This document shows, piece by piece, positions 1-6,344 of a stretch of DNA of 6,532 nucleotides (its first letter is position 1; every line of letters starts with the position of its first letter). The stretch comes from UBA652 sp964598235 (lineage in GTDB: Bacteria; Pseudomonadota; Gammaproteobacteria; Nitrosococcales; Methylophagaceae). The position numbers and the translations under genes were made by a program. A model generated the notes under the pieces. It was not told the origin of the DNA and ran no database searches. It worked only from the letters and a program-made list of their open reading frames with translations. The stretch covers positions 1-6,532 of the forward strand of contig CAZRAY010000069.1 of the NCBI GenBank assembly GCA_964598235.1, read 5' to 3'.

Positions 1-267
1 TGGTGGCTTAACGTTCTACTTTGAAAGTCCCTTAAAAATGGGGGGATTACCGTTAGGCTGCGGGTTTCAGCGAGAAAAAAATACAAGATGAGATATAAGA
101 GTTATAAATAAAAGGAGATCGTTGTTGAAAAAAATAGCCGTGCGGAGTTACCTTTCATTTGTATACGATATATTTAGGGAGAATATTAATCTCAGAGGGA
201 GAGAGATTTAAGATGCCAAGCTTGCCTTTGTGAATTCTGCTGGGAAATAAGTGGAGTAATTAGAGGC
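1..267. other. Left-edge region without a convincing gene
   Basis: No reading frame of useful length lies on either strand here. The only suggestive item is a 28-29-codon plus-strand frame starting at TTG 122 or TTG 125 and ending at TAA 209-211. It is preceded by a good Shine-Dalgarno match, AAGGAG, at 112-117. The peptide starts with two lysines (LKKIAV) but shows no transmembrane stretch or recognisable motif, so I do not call it a gene. The region lies downstream of the minus-strand tRNA terminator and is probably intergenic. Confidence 0.5.
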
Positions 268-300
268 AATAAAAAAGGCTTGAACCGAAGTTCAAGCCTT
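268..300 (-). terminator. Rho-independent terminator of tRNA-Thr
   Basis: Read on the minus strand, a perfect 11-bp stem (arms 290-300 and 275-285) is closed by a TTCG tetraloop at 286-289. It is followed by a T-run (276-271, then A, TT). The C(UUCG)G closing pair makes it a very stable hairpin. It begins 9 bp after the encoded CCA end of the tRNA. It would end the tRNA transcript and any read-through from trmL. Confidence 0.95.
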
Positions 301-308
301 GTTCAATT

Positions 309-384
309 TGGAGCCGATGATAGGACTCGAACCTACGACCCGCTGATTACAAATCAGCTGCTCTACCAACTGAGCCACATCGGC
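309..384 (-). tRNA. tRNA-Thr(UGU)
   Basis: The minus strand folds into a complete 76-nt cloverleaf including an encoded CCA (309-311). The acceptor stem is GCCGATG/CATCGGC, the D stem GCTC/GAGC, the anticodon stem GCTGA/TCAGC, and the T arm GTAGG/CCTAT with one G-U pair and loop TTCGAGT. The seven-base anticodon loop TTTGTAA puts TGT at positions 34-36, which reads threonine ACN codons, mainly ACA. G1-C72 and C2-G71, known threonyl-tRNA synthetase identity pairs, are present. The discriminator base is U73, whereas E. coli tRNA-Thr species have A73. The gene stands alone with its own promoter and terminator, 55 bp downstream of trmL on the same strand. Confidence 0.97.
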
Positions 385-397
385 ATTGAAGCGAGGA

Positions 398-426
398 ATT
401 ATACCGATGCGCACTAGGATATGCAA
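398..426 (-). promoter_or_regulatory. Probable sigma-70 promoter of tRNA-Thr
   Basis: On the minus strand a perfect -10 box TATAAT (403-398) lies 17 bp downstream of TTGCAT (426-421), a partial -35 match. The -10 box ends 13 bp before the mature tRNA 5' end at 384, which fits a short 5' leader trimmed by RNase P. The promoter lies in the gap after the trmL stop. The tRNA can therefore be transcribed independently, though no terminator separates it from trmL. The -35 match is weak, so this call rests on the -10 box, the spacing and the position. Confidence 0.7.
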
Positions 427-439
427 TCGTTTTTTGTGG

Positions 440-895
440 TTAATTGAAATCTAGTTGGCGCCAAGCTTCATAGAGGATAATAGCGGTCGCGTTAGAGAGG
501 TTTAAGCTGCGGCTATTGGCTTGCATGGGGATGCGGATTTTATGGTCGTCTGTAAGCGAATTGAGCACATCAGCGGGTAGCCCCCGAGATTCGGGGCCAA
601 AGAGAAAAATGTCTTGATCTGCATATTGTGGTGCATCATGGTGTTGCTGGGCTTTGGTGGTGCAGGCGAATAATCTTCTGTCGCCTTGCCAGTTGGTGAA
701 GGTGGCAAAATCAGTGTGACGCTGAACATGAGCAAACTCGTGGTAATCTAATCCTGCACGGCGCAGGCGTTTATCATCTAGCTCGAAGCCGAGTGGTTCA
801 ATTAGGTGGAGCTGAGCCCCTGCATTGGCGCAGAGGCGAATGATGTTACCTGTGTTGGGTGGAATTTCGGGTTCGAATAGGGCAATGTGAAGCAT
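440..895 (-). CDS. trmL: tRNA (cytidine/uridine-34-2'-O)-methyltransferase TrmL
   Basis: This 151-residue protein is a small single-domain SPOUT (trefoil-knot) methyltransferase of the TrmL/YibK type. By family knowledge it uses S-adenosylmethionine in the cytoplasm to 2'-O-methylate the wobble base of two tRNA-Leu isoacceptors. The family motifs are all visible: NTGN at 14-17 followed by IIRLCAN, FGPESRGLP at 99-107, and RIPM at 121-124 with SLNLSNA at 130-136, which form the knotted cofactor pocket. The length matches the E. coli enzyme (157 aa). The ATG start gives the canonical N-terminus MLHIALFEPEIPPNTGN. No clear Shine-Dalgarno precedes it. The gene starts 12 bp after the mltD stop, so it is probably translated from an mltD-trmL message and may depend on coupling. 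It is intact, with no missing key residues. Confidence 0.95.
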   Translation of the reverse strand: MLHIALFEPEIPPNTGNIIRLCANAGAQLHLIEPLGFELDDKRLRRAGLDYHEFAHVQRHTDFATFTNWQGDRRLFACTTKAQQHHDAPQYADQDIFLFGPESRGLPADVLNSLTDDHKIRIPMQANSRSLNLSNATAIILYEAWRQLDFN

Positions 896-907
896 ATTGA
901 ATCGCGG

Positions 908-2482
908 TTACTTAGGCAGGCGAATTAATAGCTTTTGGCCCGGTTTAATCAATGTTCTCCCTAGATTGTTCCAGCGTTTGATGTCATTCACGGCAACCTG
1001 ATAGTGGTGTGCGATGCCCCAGAGCGAATCGCCACTCTTCACTTTATGTTGCACTTGTTTAATCACAGCTTTATTGGCCGATTTTCCTTGCAGAATAACC
1101 AGTTTTTGCCCTGGACGCAGCGTTCGTTTTGTCGTTGCTTTATTCCATTGGGCGAGTTTATGCATATCTACACCATAGCGACGAGAAAGCGCCCACCAGC
1201 TATCGCCTTTTCGCACGGTGTGTGTGATTTTCCGGGTTTGTTGCTGATTACGATTGGCGGCGAGTTGGTGGTCGGCATTGGTTTGATAAGCCTTAGCCGA
1301 CGCGGAAGGTGCAGGGAAGCGTAGGCTGTTTCCCGCTGTGAGGCGGTTGCGGATAATACTATTGTGTTGTTTGAGTAAATAGGTCGAGGTGTGTTGTTGC
1401 TGCGCAATGCGGCTAAGGGTATCGCCTGATTTGATGGTGTGATATTTCCAGTGTAAACGTTCGGGATTGAGTGCGAGTTGCTGTTGTAAGTTGGCGCTCT
1501 TCTCGAGTGGCAATAATAGAGTGTGCGGCCCTGTTGGTGGCGTAGACCAACGGTTATAACCCGAATTGAGTTGGTAGAGATCTTTTAAGCTAATATCTGC
1601 ATATTGGGCGGCGAGCGCGAGGTCAATCTGGCTACCGGCATCGGTAATGCCAAGATAGGGCTGGTTCGCGATGGGATAGAGTGATAAACCATAGTTTTCA
1701 GGTTGCGATACAAGGTATGAGATGGCCAATAGTTTGGGTACATAGGCACGTGTTTCTCGGGGGAGGTCGAGCGACCAGAAATCGGTAGGTTTGCCCGCAC
1801 GGCGGTTTTTCTTAACGGCACGGCCAACGGTGCCTTCTCCTGCATTATAGGCGGCGAGCGCACGTAGCCAATCGCCGTCAAATAGTTGGTGGAGTTTTTG
1901 CAAATAGCCCAGCGCGGCATTGGTGGCTGCAATGACATCTCGTCGGCCGTCATACCATTCATTTTGTGGCAGACCATAATATTTGCCAGAGGAGGGAATA
2001 AATTGCCATAAACCAGAGGCGGCGCTACGGGAATAAGCAAAAGGTTGGAAGCCGCTTTCGATCACCGGCAAGAGGGCAATCTCAAGCGGCATATTACGGG
2101 CTTCAGCTTGTTCGACGATGTAGTGTAAATAGGGTGAGGCGCGCTCGGAAACACGGTATACATAGTCGGGGTGGCGGGTGAACCAATCAAGCTGACTGAG
2201 TGCGCCTTCGGGCAGGCCATTTCCTGTAAATTGGAAGCCATTGCGGATCCGTTGCCAAAGATCGATTGGCGCGATAGCGTCGGCAGGATGATAAGTCGCC
2301 TGTGTTCGTGGTGAGACCGTGGGTGAGCCGTTATACGTTGTGCCTGTGCTGGGCTGGTGTTGGGGAAGGGAAGAGGTTGCGGCAGTTTCAACGGGCGCTG
2401 GGGTGGCGGGGCCGAATCCACGGCAACCAGTGAGGGTGAATAGTGTAAATAGGAGAATAAAAAGGGGTAAATTAATTCGCAT
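908..2482 (-). CDS. mltD: MltD-type membrane-bound lytic murein transglycosylase with three LysM repeats
   Basis: This 524-residue lipoprotein is predicted to cleave peptidoglycan glycan strands non-hydrolytically, giving 1,6-anhydromuropeptides, from the periplasmic face of the outer membrane. Residues 1-20 are a lipoprotein signal ending in lipobox LTGC (Cys20). Residue +2 is Arg, not Asp, which fits outer-membrane sorting. A low-complexity linker (21-65) precedes an SLT family 1 domain at about 125-260. That domain has catalytic Glu142 in LLPVIES, SGLWQFIPSSG at 156-166 and AYNAGEG at 211-217. LysM repeats lie at about 347-389, 419-463 and 478-521. E. coli MltD is shorter (about 450 aa) with two LysM repeats. 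The frame stays open upstream to ATG 2731, but that would overlap the divergent gene and bury the signal peptide, so I start at ATG 2482. ATG 2491 (MLPMRIN) is an alternative, and neither has a clear Shine-Dalgarno. trmL follows after 12 bp. Confidence 0.93.
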   Translation of the reverse strand: MRINLPLFILLFTLFTLTGCRGFGPATPAPVETAATSSLPQHQPSTGTTYNGSPTVSPRTQATYHPADAIAPIDLWQRIRNGFQFTGNGLPEGALSQLDWFTRHPDYVYRVSERASPYLHYIVEQAEARNMPLEIALLPVIESGFQPFAYSRSAASGLWQFIPSSGKYYGLPQNEWYDGRRDVIAATNAALGYLQKLHQLFDGDWLRALAAYNAGEGTVGRAVKKNRRAGKPTDFWSLDLPRETRAYVPKLLAISYLVSQPENYGLSLYPIANQPYLGITDAGSQIDLALAAQYADISLKDLYQLNSGYNRWSTPPTGPHTLLLPLEKSANLQQQLALNPERLHWKYHTIKSGDTLSRIAQQQHTSTYLLKQHNSIIRNRLTAGNSLRFPAPSASAKAYQTNADHQLAANRNQQQTRKITHTVRKGDSWWALSRRYGVDMHKLAQWNKATTKRTLRPGQKLVILQGKSANKAVIKQVQHKVKSGDSLWGIAHHYQVAVNDIKRWNNLGRTLIKPGQKLLIRLPK

Positions 2483-2552
2483 GGGAAGCATTATAAAGTA
2501 AAATGAGCGGGAGGCTTTTAGTAATTTCCATCGTGATAGAAACGGAGACAAT
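2483..2552. promoter_or_regulatory. Divergent spacer between mltD and the DUF2797-pyrD pair
   Basis: This 70-bp gap must hold the start signals of both divergent units unless pyrD is driven from inside mltD. On the minus strand a perfect TATAAT lies at 2495-2490 without a good -35 box. Transcription from it would begin almost at ATG 2482, giving mltD a very short leader or none, which would explain the missing Shine-Dalgarno. On the plus strand GGAG at 2544-2547 lies 5 bp before the GTG at 2553 and decides that start. I see no convincing plus-strand -35/-10 pair. Confidence 0.35.
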
Positions 2553-3386
2553 GTGGCGACAATTAAGGGACAGATAGCAAAAATGGCAGTAGCGCTAGGT
2601 GCTGCGGGCCAGGCGCAGTATGAAATGGTGTTGGGTGATGCGCGGTTGGCAATGCAGCCCTTAATTGGCCAAGCAATCAGGTTAAGCCATGCGGGCGAAA
2701 TTAACTGTTTATACTGCGATCGGCGCATCAAAAAAAGTTATAGTGGCGGATTTTGTTTTCCGTGCTCACAAAAGTTGCCACAGTGTGATCTCTGCATTAT
2801 GAAGCCGGAAACATGCCATTATGCAGCGGGCACCTGTCGAGACCCTAAATGGGGAGAAGCACATTGCTTGCAAGATCATATTGTTTACCTTGCCAATAGC
2901 TCGGGATTAAAAGTAGGAATTACACGCGCTACCCAAGTGCCTACCCGCTGGATTGATCAGGGCGCGACGGCAGCCTTACCGATTTTTAGCGTGGCAGAAC
3001 GTTATCAATCAGGGGTGATAGAAATGATTTTTAAAGCCCATGTAGCGGATCGCACCGATTGGCGGAAAATGCTCAAAGGTGTGCCCGTGGCATATGATTT
3101 ACGAATCGAGCGGGATCGTTTGATGGCATTGTGTCAGGATGAGATTACAGCGGCACAAAATCGATTTGGAGAGAGTGCCATTGTTGCTTTGGATGAATCC
3201 GTGGTGAATATTGATTATCCGGTGGAGACATATCCCAGCAAAGTGACATCATTAAATTTTGATAAAACACCTGATATTTCGGGTGTGTTGCAGGGGATTA
3301 AAGGGCAGTATTTATTACTGGATACAGGCGTGTTGAATATTCGTAAATTCAGTGGTTATCAAATTGAGGTAAATACGGATGTATAA
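2553..3386 (+). CDS. DUF2797 family protein of unknown function (Cys-rich, GIY-YIG-like segment)
   Basis: This 277-residue soluble protein matches the DUF2797 type as I recognise it; its function is not established. The N-terminal part (1-45) is probably beta-rich. A dense cysteine/histidine segment follows: C52/C55, C68/C71, C78/C81, C88, H89, C95, H104, C105 and H109. The spaced CxxC pairs suggest structural zinc binding. It runs straight into VYLAN (111-115) and GLKVGITR (118-125), which resembles the core of GIY-YIG and T5orf172-type domains, with R132 in TRW. Whether nuclease activity remains cannot be judged here. The start is GTG 2553 with GGAG at 2544-2547; the ATG at 2551 is out of frame and closes after eight codons. 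The stop overlaps the pyrD start by 8 bp, so the two genes are almost certainly cotranscribed and translationally coupled. There is no signal peptide or membrane helix. Confidence 0.88.
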   Translation: MATIKGQIAKMAVALGAAGQAQYEMVLGDARLAMQPLIGQAIRLSHAGEINCLYCDRRIKKSYSGGFCFPCSQKLPQCDLCIMKPETCHYAAGTCRDPKWGEAHCLQDHIVYLANSSGLKVGITRATQVPTRWIDQGATAALPIFSVAERYQSGVIEMIFKAHVADRTDWRKMLKGVPVAYDLRIERDRLMALCQDEITAAQNRFGESAIVALDESVVNIDYPVETYPSKVTSLNFDKTPDISGVLQGIKGQYLLLDTGVLNIRKFSGYQIEVNTDV

Positions 3387-4389
3387 ATTATTACGCAAGT
3401 TGATGTTTCTACTCAATGCGGAACATGCACACTATTTGGGTTTGGAAGGGATTAAATGGCTGCATAAATTGACCTTAAGCCGTTTTTTATATCCGCCAAT
3501 AGTAAGTGTTCCTGTACAGGTGATGGGGTTAGAGTTTCCAAATATGGTGGGCCTTGCTGCAGGTTTAGATAAAAATGGTGATTATATAGAAGGCCTAGGT
3601 GCACTAGGCTTTGGGTTTGTTGAGGTCGGTACGGTGACGCGTCTTCCTCAAGCAGGCAATGCAAAACCTCGCTTATTTCGCTTGCCCGAGGCAGAAGGGA
3701 TCATCAACCGAATGGGCTTTAATAACTTAGGTGTTGATCACTTAGTGGCGCAGGTAAAGACTGCCAATACAACCGCTTTAATTGGTATTAACATCGGTAA
3801 GAATAAACTGACACCCGTGGAAAGAACGATTGAAGATTATGTGTTTTGTTTGCGAAAAGTATATGCCGAAGCAGATTATGTCACGATTAATATTTCATCA
3901 CCTAACACGCCAGGCTTGCGAGATCTCCAATTTGGCGAGCCATTAAAAACACTCTTACGAGGATTAAAATCAGAACAAGCCAGCTTGGCTGAAAAGCATC
4001 AGAGATATGTACCCATGGCGGTGAAAGTGGCGCCCGATTTAACGCAAGCGGAGGTGTTAGAACTCGCCGCAGCCTTTGCTGAATTTAAAATTGATGGCGT
4101 GATTGCAACGAATACGACAGCAGCACGAACCGGCGTTGAGAATTTGCCGCATGGCAATGAAGCAGGCGGCTTAAGTGGCCGACCTGTATTTGCATGTTCA
4201 ACTGATATTGTGAGGCAATTTCATAAAGCATTGCCAGAGAATATCCCTATTATTGCCGCTGGCGGCATACTATCTGGCAAAGATGCCCAAGAAAAATTAG
4301 ATGCTGGCGCAAGCTTAGTGCAGATTTATAGTGGGCTTATTTATCAGGGGCCCAGGTTGATAAAAGAGATTATTAGAGAGATAGGCTGA
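3379..4389 (+). CDS. pyrD: Dihydroorotate dehydrogenase (quinone), class 2
   Basis: PyrD oxidises dihydroorotate to orotate with FMN and passes electrons to the quinone pool: step four of de novo UMP synthesis, at the inner face of the cytoplasmic membrane. The 336-residue length matches E. coli PyrD. Residues 1-40 form the amphipathic membrane-associated helices typical of class 2 enzymes (MYKLLRKLMFLL, then HAHYLGLEGIKWLHKL). Family motifs follow: GLAAGLDKNGD 58-68, NRMGFNN 110-116, NISSPNTPGLRDLQ 171-184 with catalytic Ser174, VKVAPD 215-220, ATNTT 243-247, GGLSGRP 263-269 and AAGGI 293-297 with LVQIYSGL 313-320. GAGG at 3366-3369 lies inside the upstream gene, 9 bp before the ATG, and the two genes overlap by 8 bp. 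No plus-strand terminator with a U-tract follows; transcription meets a convergent gene. A frameshifted second copy of the last ~100 codons lies at 5953-6248. Confidence 0.97.
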   Translation: MYKLLRKLMFLLNAEHAHYLGLEGIKWLHKLTLSRFLYPPIVSVPVQVMGLEFPNMVGLAAGLDKNGDYIEGLGALGFGFVEVGTVTRLPQAGNAKPRLFRLPEAEGIINRMGFNNLGVDHLVAQVKTANTTALIGINIGKNKLTPVERTIEDYVFCLRKVYAEADYVTINISSPNTPGLRDLQFGEPLKTLLRGLKSEQASLAEKHQRYVPMAVKVAPDLTQAEVLELAAAFAEFKIDGVIATNTTAARTGVENLPHGNEAGGLSGRPVFACSTDIVRQFHKALPENIPIIAAGGILSGKDAQEKLDAGASLVQIYSGLIYQGPRLIKEIIREIG

Positions 4390-4722
4390 AGGTTGGTGCG
4401 ATAAGCAAGCAACATATTTTTGGTGTTAAGCCTGATTTTATTAGACCTTGGATGCGTTTTTGTATAGGTATATAAAACAATGCCACGGCTATTAAGTTAA
4501 GAATAACCGTGGCATTGAAACAGAGCGTTTTTAGTTAAAAAACATCAATCATCTCAAATTTTTGTGTTGCAGAATTCCACTCAAATAATAAATCATACGT
4601 TACCCCATCGAGCACGGCATTATTCATACGGAATCGTTTTAGGAATGTGGTGGAATCTCCGGGTTCAGGTCTGATAAAGCTAACGCCACTTAAATTAATG
4701 GGTGCGAGCGGGCCAATAAAGG
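4085..4722. repeat. Diverged direct repeat, copy A (pyrD tail to secreted-gene 3' end)
   Basis: This segment covers codons from about 237 of pyrD, the pyrD stop, the 145-bp convergent intergenic region with its hairpin, and the last 61 codons of the minus-strand secreted-protein gene. It reappears in the same order and orientation at about 5953-6532. The offset is 1872 bp inside pyrD, 1859 at the pyrD stop and 1810 in the secreted-gene part. The homology reaches the window edge, so the true repeat is longer and probably covers the whole secreted-protein gene. Confidence 0.93.
4471..4516 (-). terminator. Terminator of the secreted-protein gene, between convergent genes
   Basis: Arms 4502-4516 and 4479-4493 form a 15-bp stem with an 8-nt loop (4494-4501). 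As minus-strand RNA every position pairs, counting one G-U. On the minus strand it is followed by GTTTTATATA, a short T-rich tail, so it serves the gene ending at 4535. Read on the plus strand the stem has one C-A mismatch and no immediate T-run, so it would be a poor terminator for pyrD, though it may slow or stabilise that transcript's 3' end. Confidence 0.85.
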
Positions 4723-5764
4723 CGCTATCGAGGGCGGCGACAAAAAAGGAATTAGTTTGTTCGGCAATTTGCCCGAGACCATCAAAAACGCGTACTTCCA
4801 TTGTATGGCCTCCTGGGCTTAAATTAGAAAAGCCATATGCCATTGAAAACCCTGATTGATCAGAGTTTGGAAAAGTTGAATGTACATCACCCACTAAGGG
4901 ACGGGAGCCGCCATGCGGAATGGCGCCAAGCAGCACACCATCAACATACAAATCAATCCGCGTGACAGCCGTGTCGCTTACAACCCAGCCCCGTACATTG
5001 GCAATGCCATTGCTGGTGCGACCATCAATGGGTTCTTCAAAGTTGAGAATAGGCGCGCGGGCGGCAGGTGGCGTCAATGGCGTAATCACAACATCTAGGC
5101 GAACATTATCAAAATCAACTTCTAGATCAGGTGAATCAGCAGGAGTATACCCTGCGGGGATCTGATTAAGATTGACTAAGCGAATTCCTAATACTTGCCC
5201 TAACAAAGCAGGATTTGAATCTGTATTAAAGGAGAGAGTCGACGTTCTAAATCCTGCTTCAGGAATAATAAGCGTATTGTTATCGGACGCTATAACATTG
5301 CCGCCGGCAAGCAATTCTATACGATATCCCGGGAATCCATCTAGATTAAAAAATGATCCACTTTGCGCGATATCGGAAGCAACATTTCCAACGTCAACAC
5401 GGAGGGTGTATTGTGCATTTTCTTGCAACGTATCACTAAGGTTTTGAATATAACCATATGCCCCTTGCCCAAATTGGCTACTGCCAAAAAGCAAGGCGAC
5501 TCGATTACCTTCTGGCGCTGTTGAATTAAAAAAAACACTGCCATTTGGCAATAATGTCCCTAATAGAACGCCTGAACCGCTCGTAATATTATTGGGGTCA
5601 TGCGTCATCCAGCCAGCAGGCAACCCGAAAGTAAATTCATTGGATTGCGATTGGCCTGAAATATCTTCAAACCCTGCATTTATAATTGTAATTGGCCCGG
5701 CTTGGGATAGATTCATCCAGCCTAAGGAAAGGAATATGATTGAGAGCGTTTTTTGAATGTTCAC
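4535..5764 (-). CDS. Secreted protein with jelly-roll-like and Ig-like domains, function unknown
   Basis: I do not recognise this 409-residue protein by name. Residues 1-22 are a Sec signal peptide (MNIQKT, hydrophobic core, SQA before Gly23). The mature chain has no cysteine, lipobox or C-terminal membrane anchor, so it is probably released or surface-associated. Residues 27-226 resemble carbohydrate-binding-like jelly-roll domains of exported proteins: NAGFED at 29-34, PAGW 49-52, YTLRVDVGN 119-127 and VDFDNVRLDV 216-225. Residues 237-343 look like an Ig-like beta-sandwich (RGWV, IDLYVDGVLLG, SGFSM, GGHTMEVRVFD). The last 61 residues form a separate module with LKRFR and YDLLFEWN. The start is GTG 5764, supported by GAGGT at 5775-5771, 6 bp away. 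A paralogue with the same C-terminal module enters from the right edge. Carbohydrate binding is inference only. Confidence 0.88.
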   Translation of the reverse strand: MNIQKTLSIIFLSLGWMNLSQAGPITIINAGFEDISGQSQSNEFTFGLPAGWMTHDPNNITSGSGVLLGTLLPNGSVFFNSTAPEGNRVALLFGSSQFGQGAYGYIQNLSDTLQENAQYTLRVDVGNVASDIAQSGSFFNLDGFPGYRIELLAGGNVIASDNNTLIIPEAGFRTSTLSFNTDSNPALLGQVLGIRLVNLNQIPAGYTPADSPDLEVDFDNVRLDVVITPLTPPAARAPILNFEEPIDGRTSNGIANVRGWVVSDTAVTRIDLYVDGVLLGAIPHGGSRPLVGDVHSTFPNSDQSGFSMAYGFSNLSPGGHTMEVRVFDGLGQIAEQTNSFFVAALDSAFIGPLAPINLSGVSFIRPEPGDSTTFLKRFRMNNAVLDGVTYDLLFEWNSATQKFEMIDVF

Positions 5765-5952
5765 TTAATTACCTCGGATTAAATTGAAAATAACGAAGGT
5801 CGAAGGATAGAGATGTTAGCGTACTTTATCTTTATGTAGAGAAGTAAACTTGCAGGGAGCCTCATCTTTCAAGTATAGGTGAATTCAAGTTAGAAGTGCA
5901 ACAGCTGTCTAGGTTTAGCACATCTAGGACTTGTTAGGGCACCATTGATATT
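5765..5952. other. Upstream region of the secreted-protein gene and duplication junction
   Basis: These 188 bp hold the ribosome-binding site of the minus-strand gene (GAGGT, 5775-5771) and presumably its promoter. The best candidate I see is weak: TTGAAA and TTTACT on the minus strand with an 18-bp spacer around 5840-5875. Near the right end are an 8-bp palindrome (ACAGCTGT, 5901-5908) and a short direct repeat TCTAGG at 5908-5913 and 5923-5928. Homology to pyrD begins abruptly at about 5953-5960, so the right edge of this segment is the joint between two repeat units. Confidence 0.6.
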
Positions 5953-6248
5953 AGCTTGAAATTGGATGGTATGATTGCAACCAATACTACGGCAGCACGA
6001 ATAGGCGTTGAGAACTTGCCGCATGGCAATGAAGCGGGCGGCTTAAGTGGCCGACCTGTGTTTGCAAATTCAACCGAGATTGTGAGGCAATTTCATAAAG
6101 CATTGGCGGAGAGTATTCCTATTATTGCTGCTGGCGGCATACTATCTGGCAAATATGCACAAGAAAAATTAGATGCGGGTGGAGTTTAGTGCAGATTTAT
6201 AGCGGTTTGATCTATCAGGGGGCAGGGTTGATCAAAGAGATGGGCTGA
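5953..6248 (+). pseudogene. Truncated, frameshifted copy of the pyrD 3' end
   Basis: From KLDGMIATNTTAAR onward this matches PyrD residues from about 237 to the end. It lacks the first 236 residues, including the catalytic Ser loop, and has no pyrD-like start. An open frame from ATG 5956 runs to TAG 6187-6189, where a 1-bp deletion shifts the frame after LDAG. Read in the restored frame the sequence continues LVQIYSGLIYQGAGLIKEMG and stops at TGA 6246-6248. It is four codons shorter near the end, because one of two near-repeated AGAGAT units was lost. Substitutions versus the intact gene include T to I, C to N, P to A and D to Y; about half of all changes are synonymous. It cannot make an active enzyme. 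Confidence 0.93.
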
Positions 6249-6288
6249 ACGTTGAATTGCCTGACTTGCAATGTCAATATAGGACGAT

Positions 6289-6316
6289 GCCACGGTTATT
6301 TGAAAATACCCGTGGT
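6289..6316 (-). terminator. Decayed copy of the convergent terminator hairpin
   Basis: This corresponds to the hairpin at 4479-4516. Arms 6305-6316 and 6289-6300 still pair over most of 12 positions around a 4-nt loop, with an internal mismatch. The outer base pairs and the T-run are gone: the minus strand continues ATCGTCCTATATTG. It may still form a hairpin but looks like a weaker terminator for the second secreted-protein gene. Confidence 0.4.
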
Positions 6317-6344
6317 GTTGCGCTGCAAGAAGGACTTTTATCAG

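Noticed and set aside
122..211. Small plus-strand frame (TTG start, 28-29 codons) with AAGGAG upstream
   Set aside because: The Shine-Dalgarno match is good, but TTG start, short length, no recognisable motif and no conserved context leave it unsupported.
1004..2421. Several open frames inside mltD on both strands
   Set aside because: They are shadows of the mltD reading frame: low-complexity or arginine/proline-rich translations with no domain, nested in a gene with clear motifs.
2551..2577. ATG at 2551 as the DUF2797 start
   Set aside because: It is out of frame with the long protein and terminates after eight codons; GTG 2553 is in frame with a well-placed GGAG.
2483..2731. Upstream extension of the mltD frame to ATG 2731 (607 residues)
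   Set aside because: It would overlap the divergent DUF2797 gene by about 180 bp and place 83 non-homologous residues before a clear lipoprotein signal peptide with lipobox LTGC.
4647..5544. Plus-strand and alternative minus-strand frames within the secreted-protein gene
   Set aside because: They overlap the well-supported signal-peptide-bearing frame and carry no motif or ribosome-binding site of note.
5956..6189. 77-codon open frame as an independent small gene
   Set aside because: Its whole sequence is a fragment of PyrD without the N-terminal two thirds, ended by a frameshift. No ribosome-binding site precedes ATG 5956.
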